From: an uncultured Lachnospiraceae bacterium
GTDB lineage: Bacteria > Bacillota > Clostridia > Lachnospirales > Lachnospiraceae
Direction: 5' to 3'
Assembly: GCA_902803745.1 (NCBI GenBank)
Contig: CADCRB010000137.1
Coordinates: 1-6,796 of the forward strand
DNA length: 6,796 bases
Numbering within the stretch: position 1 is the first letter of the stretch; every line of letters starts with the position of its first letter. Position numbers and translations under genes: made by a program. Under the pieces are notes generated by a model, which saw only the letters and a list, made by a program, of their open reading frames with translations, was not told where the DNA came from and ran no database searches. This document shows, piece after piece, positions 1 through 5,541 of this stretch.

Positions 1-1
1 G

Positions 2-727
2 CTGGTTTTGTCTGGTATAATGAGGGCGCTCTCCATAGGACCGATATGCTGGGTCCTTTTGGCGATATCTGTGGGTCTTCTGACAGGGTATTCTATGAAA
101 TACACTGATAGTGGATTTGATATTAGAAAATATTCTTTTGTGCGTATAGCCGTACTTTGTTTTACGGCGGCTGCGGTATTATTCTGTATAATATATATTG
201 CATTGAATACTATGGGGGTTTTTTCGGGGACAGCTTTTGGATCGGACGATAACTATCTTGTATTTAACTATGAATGGGGGAATAACAGAGGGCTGTCCTG
301 GATAGCTGCAGTGGGAACATTTTTTAAAACAGATTTCGTCAGGAAAATTTTCGGGGCCGGCCCGGATGGTTTTTATAACGAGGTTTACAGATTCTATTCG
401 GAACCGCTGAATGCCAAATGGGGGCAGGGTACGGTTTTGACCTGCGCGCATAATGAGTGGCTTAACGCGATTATAAATGTTGGCCTGGTTGGTACGTTTT
501 TTTATATTGGGATTTTCGTATATGGGATTATTCGTTTTATCAAAAGGAGCGCTGAGCAGCCGGAGACTCTTGCTCCTGCAATGTGCATTGCTGCGTACAT
601 GGTACATAATTTCTTTTGCTATCAGCAGATAATATGTACGCCTATTGTTTTTATTATCATTGGAGCCGGTGAGATGCTTTGCAGATATGGAAGGCGGGAA
701 ATCTGGGAGCCTGACGGGGAAATATAG
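2..727 (+). CDS. Wzy/WaaL-type polysaccharide polymerase or O-antigen ligase family membrane protein (3' part only)
   Basis: The reading frame is open to the left edge of the window, so this is the C-terminal ~241 residues of a longer gene. What is visible is a polytopic membrane protein: hydrophobic segments near the start, around residues 47-70, around 153-178 and around 190-222. A large extracytoplasmic loop lies between the second and third, containing an NNRG..W block, a FGAGPDGFY block and a CAHNEWLN block. The GxGPxxF and AHNexL loop motifs followed by a GLVG helix are typical of the Wzy_C/O-antigen ligase family (PF04932-like). Members transfer or polymerise undecaprenyl-linked glycan repeat units on the outer face of the membrane. 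It ends 11 nt before glf, so the two are probably co-transcribed in an exopolysaccharide or capsule cluster extending leftwards. Polymerase versus ligase cannot be decided from this fragment; in a Gram-positive a capsule/EPS polymerase is the likelier role. The TTG at 8 is not a credible start. Confidence 0.75.
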   Translation: MVLSGIMRALSIGPICWVLLAISVGLLTGYSMKYTDSGFDIRKYSFVRIAVLCFTAAAVLFCIIYIALNTMGVFSGTAFGSDDNYLVFNYEWGNNRGLSWIAAVGTFFKTDFVRKIFGAGPDGFYNEVYRFYSEPLNAKWGQGTVLTCAHNEWLNAIINVGLVGTFFYIGIFVYGIIRFIKRSAEQPETLAPAMCIAAYMVHNFFCYQQIICTPIVFIIIGAGEMLCRYGRREIWEPDGEI

Positions 728-738
728 AGGAGGAATCA

Positions 739-1848
739 ATGTACGATTATCTGATAGTAGGCGCAGGACTCTTCGGAGCGGTAGCGGCGAGAGAACTTAC
801 GGATGCAGGAAAACAGGTCCTTGTGATTGACAGGCGCGACCATATAGGCGGCAATATTTATACTGAAAAGGTAGAAGGGATAAATGTTCACAGATATGGA
901 GCGCATATCTTCCATACTAATGACAGAGCTGTCTGGGAATATGTGAACAGATTTGCGGAGTTTAATCGATATACCAATTCGCCGGTGGCAAATTATAAGG
1001 GAGAGCTCTATTCTCTTCCGTTTAATATGTATACCTTTAACAAAATGTGGGGGGTCGTGACTCCCGATGAGGCAAGACGTAAGATAGAGGAACAGCGGGG
1101 CGAGATCACCCATGAGCCAGATAACCTTGAAGAACAGGCGATATCTCTCGTGGGAAGGGATATATATGAAAAACTGATCAAGGATTATACAAAAAAGCAA
1201 TGGGGAAGAGATTGCACGGAGCTCCCTTCGTTTATCATAAAAAGACTTCCGGTCAGGTTTACTTTTGACAATAATTATTTTAATGCGCGCTTTCAGGGGA
1301 TCCCTGTAGGTGGATACACCAGCCTTATTGAAAAAATGCTTTCCGGGATTGAGGTGAGGCTGGCAACCGACTATCTGGACGATAAGGATAATTATGATTC
1401 TGAGGCTCGGCATGTTATCTATACCGGGCCCATAGATGCATATTTCGACTATAGACTGGGTTATCTGGAATATCGTTCGGTAAGGTTTGAAGAGGAGATT
1501 CTCGATATGCCAAATTATCAGGGGAATGCAGTTGTGAATTTCACAGATCCGGATACACCCTGGACAAGGATCATAGAGCATAAGTGGTTCGAGTTTGGAA
1601 AAGATGAGAATGGGGCGGATCTGCCTAAAACTGTCATTTCAAAAGAATTCAGCTCTGAGTGGAATCCCGGGGATGAGCCGTATTATCCCGTAAATGACAG
1701 CAGAAACAGTGAAATGTATCAGAAGTACAGGGGATTGGCAGATAAAGAAACGAACGTGATATTCGGGGGGCGTCTTGGCGAGTACAAATATTATGATATG
1801 GATCAGGTCATAGCCAGGGCGCTTGAGACTGTAAGAGTTCTGGAATAA
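739..1848 (+). CDS. glf: UDP-galactopyranose mutase
   Basis: FAD-dependent enzyme that interconverts UDP-galactopyranose and UDP-galactofuranose in the cytoplasm, supplying the galactofuranose donor for surface glycans. The 369-residue length is normal for bacterial Glf. Visible marks: an N-terminal Rossmann FAD motif GAGLFG (residues 8-13) followed by DRRDHIGGN (31-39); the HRYGAHIFHT block (51-60); YTKKQWG (150-156); RLPVRFTFDNNYF (169-181), with an Arg at the position expected for substrate diphosphate binding; the EYRSVRFE block (244-251); and the C-terminal GRLGEYKYYDM block (344-354) lining the active site. The start is supported by AGGAGG at 728-733, five bases before the ATG. It follows the Wzy-like gene by 11 nt and is the last gene of that cluster in the window. 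No truncation or missing motif was seen. Function is assigned with high confidence from these family motifs; the glycan it serves is unknown. Confidence 0.96.
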   Translation: MYDYLIVGAGLFGAVAARELTDAGKQVLVIDRRDHIGGNIYTEKVEGINVHRYGAHIFHTNDRAVWEYVNRFAEFNRYTNSPVANYKGELYSLPFNMYTFNKMWGVVTPDEARRKIEEQRGEITHEPDNLEEQAISLVGRDIYEKLIKDYTKKQWGRDCTELPSFIIKRLPVRFTFDNNYFNARFQGIPVGGYTSLIEKMLSGIEVRLATDYLDDKDNYDSEARHVIYTGPIDAYFDYRLGYLEYRSVRFEEEILDMPNYQGNAVVNFTDPDTPWTRIIEHKWFEFGKDENGADLPKTVISKEFSSEWNPGDEPYYPVNDSRNSEMYQKYRGLADKETNVIFGGRLGEYKYYDMDQVIARALETVRVLE

Positions 1849-1872
1849 AAAACGTAGCAGACTAAAAGCCTG

Positions 1873-1901
1873 TTGACAAGCACTATGTAACGTGATATAT
1901 T
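1873..1901 (+). promoter_or_regulatory. Sigma-A-type promoter of the rpmG-secE-nusG-rplK-rplA operon
   Basis: A perfect -35 TTGACA (1873-1878) and a -10 TATATT (1896-1901) are separated by the ideal 17 bases. The predicted start of transcription is near 1908, about 60 bases before rpmG. It lies 24 bases after the glf stop and is the only strong promoter seen ahead of the operon. Assignment is by consensus match only. Confidence 0.85.
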
Positions 1902-1910
1902 CTTAAAGCT

Positions 1911-1934
1911 TAAGACTTTGGGTCTTATTTTTTT
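1911..1934 (+). terminator. Terminator-like hairpin with T-run, immediately after the rpmG promoter
   Basis: TAAGAC (1911-1916) pairs with GTCTTA (1922-1927) across a five-base loop and is followed by seven T (1928-1934). The form is that of a small intrinsic terminator and it is the only candidate for ending glf transcription. It lies just inside the 5' end of the transcript predicted from the 1873-1901 promoter. RNA polymerase starting there would be too close to the start to terminate normally. The stem is short and AT-rich, so strength is uncertain. Confidence 0.5.
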
Positions 1935-1969
1935 ACACTTTTTTGTAAGAAACATACGGAGGAGATACG

Positions 1970-2119
1970 ATGCGCACAAGGATCACGCTTGCATGTACGG
2001 AGTGCAAGAACCGTAACTACGATACCACAAAGGACAAAAAGACACATCCGGACAGGATGGAGATCAAGAAGTATTGTAAATTCTGCAAGAAACATACAAC
2101 CCATAAAGAGACTAAGTAG
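1970..2119 (+). CDS. rpmG: 50S ribosomal protein L33, zinc-ribbon form
   Basis: Translates to a 49-residue basic protein starting MRTRITLACTECK, the classic bacterial L33 sequence and length. Two CxxC pairs at Cys9/Cys12 and Cys36/Cys39 form the zinc-binding ribbon, so this is the C+ (zinc-containing) paralogue; zinc-free L33 copies in other genomes lack these cysteines. L33 binds the large subunit near the tRNA exit site. The start is fixed by GGAGG at 1958-1962, seven bases before the ATG. It is first in an operon with secE (28-nt gap) and nusG, a very common arrangement in Firmicutes. No frameshift or odd feature was seen. Confidence 0.96.
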   Translation: MRTRITLACTECKNRNYDTTKDKKTHPDRMEIKKYCKFCKKHTTHKETK

Positions 2120-2147
2120 GTAAGGCGCTAAAGCAGAGGTATCATAT

Positions 2148-2357
2148 ATGGACGATATAAGTAAAACCGCTGTCGGAAGCAAACCGGCATCCTTTTGGAA
2201 GGGTGTTAAGGCAGAGTTTTCAAAGATAATCTGGCCCACAAAAGAGACGCTTACCAAGCAGTCAATAGCAGTAGTCACCATAACGGTGATCACTGCTGCT
2301 CTTATTGCTGTTATAGACAGGGGCTTGCAGTACGGAATTAATTTCGTGATCAAGTGA
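2148..2357 (+). CDS. secE: Preprotein translocase subunit SecE
   Basis: A 69-residue protein of the short, single-helix Gram-positive SecE type. SecE clamps SecY in the membrane as the essential partner in the SecYEG protein-export channel. The amphipathic cytoplasmic helix carries the conserved FxKIIWPTKET stretch (residues 24-34, with the Trp-Pro at 29-30). One transmembrane helix follows at about 39-58 (SIAVVTITVITAALIAVID), then a short tail. An AGAGGT sequence at 2135-2140, seven bases before the ATG, serves as a moderate ribosome-binding site. It sits between rpmG and nusG as in most Firmicutes. Short length and low sequence constraint are normal for the family. Confidence 0.95.
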   Translation: MDDISKTAVGSKPASFWKGVKAEFSKIIWPTKETLTKQSIAVVTITVITAALIAVIDRGLQYGINFVIK

Positions 2358-2372
2358 GAGCAGGAGACGGAT

Positions 2373-2900
2373 ATGGCTGAGAATGAACCACGCTGGTATG
2401 TAGCCCATACATATTCGGGATATGAGAATAAAGTGAAGTCCAGCATTGAAATGGCGATAGAAAACCGGCATCTGCAGGACAAGATAGTGGAGGTGCGTGT
2501 TCCGACCCAGACGGTGATCGAGATCAAGGATAATGGTCAGCGTAAGGAAGTAGAGAAGAAGCTGTTCCCCGGGTATGTTTTGGTCAATATGATAATGGAT
2601 GACGATACCTGGTATGTTGTTAGAAATACAAGAGGCGTGACGGGGTTTGTTGGACCCGGAAGCAAGCCGGTTCCTCTTAGCGAGGAAGAAATGAAACCGC
2701 TGGGTATCCATGTCGAGAATATGACTGTAAACTTCAAAGAAGGCGATATGGTGCGTGTGGTTGCCGGACCTTGGAGAGAAACTACCGGACCTATTGCAAA
2801 GATGGATATGAACAAGCGCACTGCTACACTCATGGTGGAGCTCTTTGGAAGAGAGACACCGGTGGATATTTCATTTGACGAGATAAACCTTATGCATTAG
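2373..2900 (+). CDS. nusG: Transcription termination/antitermination factor NusG
   Basis: NusG binds the clamp of elongating RNA polymerase and modulates pausing, Rho-dependent termination and coupling with the ribosome. The 175-residue length is standard. The N-terminal NGN domain (about 6-110) opens with PRWYVAHTYSGYE and contains KLFPGYVLV (63-71) and the RNTRGVTGFVG stretch (84-94). The C-terminal KOW domain (about 121-175) begins FKEGDMVRVVAGPW; the usual GPF is GPW here, a mild variation. AGGAG at 2362-2366, six bases before the ATG, marks the start. It lies 15 nt after secE and ahead of rplK, from which it is separated by a 131-nt structured leader. Confidence 0.96.
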   Translation: MAENEPRWYVAHTYSGYENKVKSSIEMAIENRHLQDKIVEVRVPTQTVIEIKDNGQRKEVEKKLFPGYVLVNMIMDDDTWYVVRNTRGVTGFVGPGSKPVPLSEEEMKPLGIHVENMTVNFKEGDMVRVVAGPWRETTGPIAKMDMNKRTATLMVELFGRETPVDISFDEINLMH

Positions 2901-2930
2901 GCTTTTGTGCCGCAAAAGATTGGTACAATC
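2901..2930 (+). other. Two tandem hairpins just after the nusG stop
   Basis: CTTTTG (2902-2907) pairs with CAAAAG (2913-2918) around a five-base loop. Directly after it, GATTG (2918-2922) pairs with CAATC (2926-2930) around a three-base loop; the two stems share base 2918. Neither is followed by a T-run, so they do not look like terminators. They could be processing or stability elements, or chance. No convincing promoter was found between nusG and rplK. Confidence 0.35.
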
Positions 2931-2961
2931 CGAAGCAATAATGGCATATTGAGTTTATATA

Positions 2962-2994
2962 GTGGGAGGGAGGAAACTCGCCCGCGAACACCAC
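2962..2994 (+). promoter_or_regulatory. L1-binding mRNA leader motif (autogenous control of rplK-rplA)
   Basis: GTGG (2962-2965) pairs with CCAC (2991-2994). Inside lies a G-rich 5' strand GAGGGAG and a second helix that can be capped by a GAAA tetraloop (GAG 2970-2972 with CTC 2977-2979). An asymmetric A-containing 3' side, GCGAACA (2984-2990), completes the internal loop. GUGGGAGG at the left and ACCAC at the right reproduce the L1-binding site of 23S rRNA helices 76-77, which has the same two sequences. In E. coli and other bacteria, free L1 binds such an rRNA mimic ahead of rplK and represses translation of L11 and L1. Both genes follow here, which makes the assignment strong. Base pairing was read by eye, not folded by program. 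Confidence 0.85.
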
Positions 2995-2995
2995 A

Positions 2996-3012
2996 ATGCA
3001 CAAAATGTGCGT
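2996..3012 (+). other. Hairpin between the L1 site and the rplK ribosome-binding site
   Basis: GCACA (2998-3002) pairs with TGTGC (3006-3010) around AAA, and the stem can extend outward by a T-G and an A-T pair to 2996/3012. It starts two bases after the L1-binding motif and ends eight bases before the AGGAGG of rplK. It may stack on the L1 site or help expose or hide the ribosome-binding site. The ATG at 2996 inside this stem is not the rplK start. Confidence 0.4.
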
Positions 3013-3031
3013 ATTAAAAAGGAGGAGCCAG

Positions 3032-3457
3032 ATGGCAAAGAAAGTAGAAGGTTATATCAAACTTCAGATCCCCGCCGGTAAGGCAACACCGGCACCGCCT
3101 GTAGGACCGGCACTCGGTCAGCATGGTGTCAACATAGTTGAATTTACAAAACAGTTCAACGCAAAGACTGCGGACAAGGGAGATGTGCTTATCCCTGTAG
3201 TCATCACAGTATATGCAGACAGGAGCTTCACGTTTATTACAAAAACTCCGCCTGCCGCAGTGCTTATTAAGAAGGCATGCAATCTCCAGAAGGCATCAGG
3301 TGTGCCAAATAAACAGAAGGTTGCTACTCTGTCAAAGGAGAAGTGTAAGGAGATAGCAGAGACAAAGATGCCCGATCTTAACGCGGCATCTCTGGAAGCG
3401 GCAATGAGTATGATAGCCGGCACCGCAAGATCCATGGGTGTCGAGGTCGAAAAGTAA
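3032..3457 (+). CDS. rplK: 50S ribosomal protein L11
   Basis: L11 forms the GTPase-associated centre with 23S rRNA helices 43-44, next to the L10/L12 stalk, and is the target region of thiostrepton-type antibiotics. The 141-residue product matches the usual length. The N-terminal domain (1-~70) carries the proline-rich LQIPAGKATPAPPVGPALGQ helix (11-30), and the C-terminal RNA-binding domain (~75-141) ends in MIAGTARSMGVEV. The start is the ATG at 3032, six bases after AGGAGG (3020-3025), giving the canonical MAKKVEGYIKLQ. An in-frame ATG at 2996 would add 12 unrelated residues and lies inside leader structure, so it is rejected. rplA follows after 13 nt. Expression is probably controlled by L1 through the leader motif at 2962-2994. 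Confidence 0.97.
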   Translation: MAKKVEGYIKLQIPAGKATPAPPVGPALGQHGVNIVEFTKQFNAKTADKGDVLIPVVITVYADRSFTFITKTPPAAVLIKKACNLQKASGVPNKQKVATLSKEKCKEIAETKMPDLNAASLEAAMSMIAGTARSMGVEVEK

Positions 3458-3470
3458 GGAGGGAGCCTGG

Positions 3471-4163
3471 ATGAAGCACGGAAAGAAATACGTCGAGGCT
3501 GCAAAGCTGATCGACCGTTCAAAGCTTTATGAGCCGGATGAGGCTATAGAATTGGTAAAAAAGGTTGCTACGGCAAAATTTGATGAAACTATCGAAGTTC
3601 ATTTGAGAACAGGCTGCGATGGAAGGCATGCTGAGCAGCAGGTTAGGGGAGCTGTGGTGCTTCCAAACGGAACTGGACGGAGCGTGAGAGTTCTTGTGTT
3701 TGCGAAGGGTGCAAAGCTTGACGAGGCTCAGGCAGCAGGAGCTGATTATGTGGGAGGTGAGGAGCTCATCCCCAAGATCCAGAATGACGGTTGGTTTGAC
3801 TTTGATGTTGTAGTAGCTACACCTGATATGATGGGAGTAGTAGGACGTCTTGGTAAGGTGCTGGGCCCTAAGGGACTTATGCCGAATCCTAAGGCAGGAA
3901 CTGTCACTATGGATGTCACAAATGCAGTTAAGGATATTAAGGCCGGTAAAGTTGAGTACAGACTTGATAAGGCAAATATCATTCATGTTCCTGTTGGAAA
4001 GGCTTCTTTTGAGTCAGCAAAGCTAAAGGAAAATTTTGACGCTCTTATGTCAGCGATAATGAAGGCTAAGCCTTCTGCTCTTAAGGGACAATATCTTAAA
4101 AGCGTTTCGATCGCACCCACGATGGGCCCCGGCGTAAGGATAAATAATCAGAGATTCTCATGA
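3471..4163 (+). CDS. rplA: 50S ribosomal protein L1
   Basis: L1 builds the mobile L1 stalk near the E site, helps release deacylated tRNA, and acts as a translational repressor of its own operon. The 230-residue length is normal. Domain I is formed from both ends (about 1-65 and 160-230) and domain II from the middle. The family signature LGKVLGPKGLMPNPKAGTVT occupies residues 127-146, and PTMGPGVRI (216-224) is typical of the C terminus. The ATG at 3471 follows AGGAGG (3457-3462) by eight bases; an upstream in-frame alternative at 3438 lies within rplK and is rejected. The TGA stop (4161-4163) overlaps the ATG of the CapA-like gene, and a strong terminator begins 11 bases later. The L10 and L12 genes that often follow rplA are not here. 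Confidence 0.97.
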   Translation: MKHGKKYVEAAKLIDRSKLYEPDEAIELVKKVATAKFDETIEVHLRTGCDGRHAEQQVRGAVVLPNGTGRSVRVLVFAKGAKLDEAQAAGADYVGGEELIPKIQNDGWFDFDVVVATPDMMGVVGRLGKVLGPKGLMPNPKAGTVTMDVTNAVKDIKAGKVEYRLDKANIIHVPVGKASFESAKLKENFDALMSAIMKAKPSALKGQYLKSVSIAPTMGPGVRINNQRFS

Positions 4164-5416
4164 GTATATTTGAGAAGCCCCGCCGGACAGGCGGGGCTTT
4201 TGCTATAATCTTATATTTGCTGATGATGACAGCCGGTTGCAGCGCGGAAGATATTCCTATTCCCGGAGTTGCAGGCAATACTGAGCCTTCAAATGTCGAG
4301 AAACTTGAGATTTATGAAGCAAAATCGGAACCTGAGACGGAGTATTCTGCTCCTGCTGAACCTGTAATGCAGGATGTGACCGATGATGTCATGGTCGAAG
4401 TAGAGACAGAGACGCCTGCAGAAGAAACAGTTTCGGAGGATATAATAGAGTATGAGCCTGTAAAAATAATCTTTGCAGGTGATATGAACTTCGATAAAAG
4501 ATATGCAAATATGAACGCGCTTGCCGGACGAGGCGGAGAGATATCCGAGGCTTTGGATGAGAATATAAGAACTGCTATGCAGGAAGCCGATATCACTATG
4601 ATCAACAATGAGTTTCCGTACTCTGACAGAGGCACCCCCACTCCTGATAAGAAATTTACCTTCAGGGCAGATCCTTCCACTGTTCGGTATCTGACGGAAC
4701 TTGGGGTTGACATTGTAGGTCTTGCAAATAACCATGCCTACGATCATGGACCTGATGCACTACTTGACACCTTTGATACATTGTCTGGAGCAAATATCCG
4801 GTACGTTGGAGCAGGTCATGACATATCGGAAGCTATGACGCCCCAGTATATTGAAGCAGGTGGGATGACTATCGCGTTTACAGCTGCAACTCAGATAGAG
4901 AGATCTCTTCCTCCTGATACAAAAGAGGCTACGGAAACAGAACCGGGAGTATTGCGTACTCTGGATCCGGAGAAATACCTGAAAGTAATACGCGAAGCAG
5001 ATGAAAATGCGGACTTTACAATAGCGTTTGTTCACTGGGGTACTGAAAACGAGCATATGTATGAGGCCTCTCAAAAGGAACTTGCCGGGCAATACGTTGA
5101 GGCCGGAGCAGACCTTGTCATTGGTGCGCATCCTCATGTGCTTCAGGGATTTGAGTATATCGATGATGTACCAGTGGTTTACTCCATGGGTAATTTTTGG
5201 TTTAATTCTAAAACGCTTGATTCATGTATGATAGAGGCCACCGTAAATGCGGGCGAGCTGGAAGAGCTTAGATTTATACCTTGCATTCAGAAGGGATGTT
5301 TTACATCTATGCTTTATGAGGATGATCCCGATTACAGCAGGATCCTTTCCGATGAGTTATCCAGAAGTGCAGATAATGTAGAGATTTCGAGCGAAGGAAT
5401 AATTACGAAACGCTAA
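4160..5416 (+). CDS. CapA-family (poly-gamma-glutamate synthesis type) metallophosphatase-like lipoprotein
   Basis: A 418-residue predicted lipoprotein. The signal peptide has a basic n-region with KPRR (6-9), a hydrophobic core (~13-23) and a lipobox-like MTAGC with Cys27. A Glu/Thr/Pro-rich linker (~40-99) leads to a full CapA domain (~101-375). Metallophosphoesterase-like motifs are all present: GDMNFD (107-112), NNE (149-151), ANNHAYDHG (189-197), HWGTE (292-296), GAHPHVLQ (322-329) and YSMGNF (341-346). CapA proteins support poly-gamma-glutamate export or anchoring in Bacillus, but many clostridial homologues stand alone and have no proven substrate. No capB, capC or capE neighbour is visible, so the substrate is unknown. 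The ATG at 4160 overlaps the rplA stop and has no good Shine-Dalgarno site, suggesting translational coupling. The next ATGs (4223, 4226) would remove nearly the whole signal peptide. Codons 6-14 are formed by the rplA terminator hairpin. The domain call is firm; start and expression mode are inferred. Confidence 0.88.
   Translation: MSIFEKPRRTGGAFAIILYLLMMTAGCSAEDIPIPGVAGNTEPSNVEKLEIYEAKSEPETEYSAPAEPVMQDVTDDVMVEVETETPAEETVSEDIIEYEPVKIIFAGDMNFDKRYANMNALAGRGGEISEALDENIRTAMQEADITMINNEFPYSDRGTPTPDKKFTFRADPSTVRYLTELGVDIVGLANNHAYDHGPDALLDTFDTLSGANIRYVGAGHDISEAMTPQYIEAGGMTIAFTAATQIERSLPPDTKEATETEPGVLRTLDPEKYLKVIREADENADFTIAFVHWGTENEHMYEASQKELAGQYVEAGADLVIGAHPHVLQGFEYIDDVPVVYSMGNFWFNSKTLDSCMIEATVNAGELEELRFIPCIQKGCFTSMLYEDDPDYSRILSDELSRSADNVEISSEGIITKR
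4175..4201 (+). terminator. Intrinsic terminator after rplA, inside the start of the CapA-like gene
   Basis: AAGCCCCGCC (4175-4184) pairs perfectly with GGCGGGGCTT (4190-4199) around a five-base loop, giving a ten-pair GC-rich stem. The T-run is short (TTTT, 4198-4201) but AT-rich sequence follows. The position, 11 bases after the rplA stop, is typical for an operon terminator. The same bases are codons 6-14 of the downstream lipoprotein reading frame. Confidence 0.85.
4201..4209 (+). promoter_or_regulatory. Possible extended -10 promoter element
   Basis: TGCTATAAT is a perfect extended -10 (TGnTATAAT). No -35 is recognisable 17 bases upstream, where the terminator stem lies. A transcript from here would begin near 4216, inside the signal-peptide codons, and so could not give the full lipoprotein. 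It may be chance. Confidence 0.25.
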
Positions 5417-5421
5417 AATCC

Positions 5422-5451
5422 TTGACAAAGGACTTTAAGCGGACTTATAAT
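5422..5451 (+). promoter_or_regulatory. Strong sigma-A-type promoter of rplM-rpsI
   Basis: TTGACA (5422-5427) and TATAAT (5446-5451) are both perfect consensus hexamers, separated by 18 bases. The -35 begins only six bases after the stop codon of the CapA-like gene, with no terminator between them. The predicted transcription start is near 5458, about 84 bases before rplM. Confidence 0.9.
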
Positions 5452-5456
5452 CTTGA

Positions 5457-5487
5457 TTTGCACGGACTTTGCCCCAAGTCTGGCAGA
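5457..5487 (+). promoter_or_regulatory. Probable L13-type ribosomal protein leader hairpin
   Basis: At the predicted 5' end of the rplM mRNA, GACTT (5465-5469) pairs with AAGTC (5476-5480) around TGCCCC. The stem continues downward with a G-T and a C-G pair, an A bulge at 5462, and TGC (5459-5461) with GCA (5483-5485). Further weak pairs reach 5457/5487. Rfam describes an L13 leader ahead of rplM-rpsI in low-GC Gram-positives as a putative autoregulatory structure, and both the position and the hairpin fit. I did not align it with that model, so identity with the family is inferred. Confidence 0.6.
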
Positions 5488-5541
5488 AAATAACGATACA
5501 GATACTTGAGAATTATAAAGAATATTTGGAGGGATCGGAAA

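Noticed and set aside
736..1581. 281-codon minus-strand open frame opposite glf
   Set aside because: It is antisense to a full-length, motif-complete glf and its translation shows no domain or ribosome-binding site; it is a shadow frame.
1948..2099. Eleven-base repeat AAGAAACATAC before and near the end of rpmG
   Set aside because: One copy is in coding sequence (Lys-Lys-His-Thr) and the other is in A-rich leader; there is no further matching sequence, so coincidence is likely.
2120..2147. Possible tRNA-Trp between rpmG and secE, seen in some Firmicutes
   Set aside because: The gap is only 28 bases, too short for a tRNA.
1925..2711. Long minus-strand open frames opposite rpmG, secE and nusG (1925-2527 and 2262-2711)
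   Set aside because: They lie antisense to three clearly conserved genes, have no recognisable domains, and their lengths follow from the codon bias of the genes opposite.
2920..2961. Possible promoter ahead of rplK (TTGGTA and CATATT, or TATATA)
   Set aside because: Hexamers are weak and the spacing is 19 bases for the first pair; no -35 is found for the second.
4289..5137. Minus-strand open frames opposite the CapA-like gene
   Set aside because: The plus-strand frame holds the complete set of CapA motifs; the antisense frames lack any recognisable domain.
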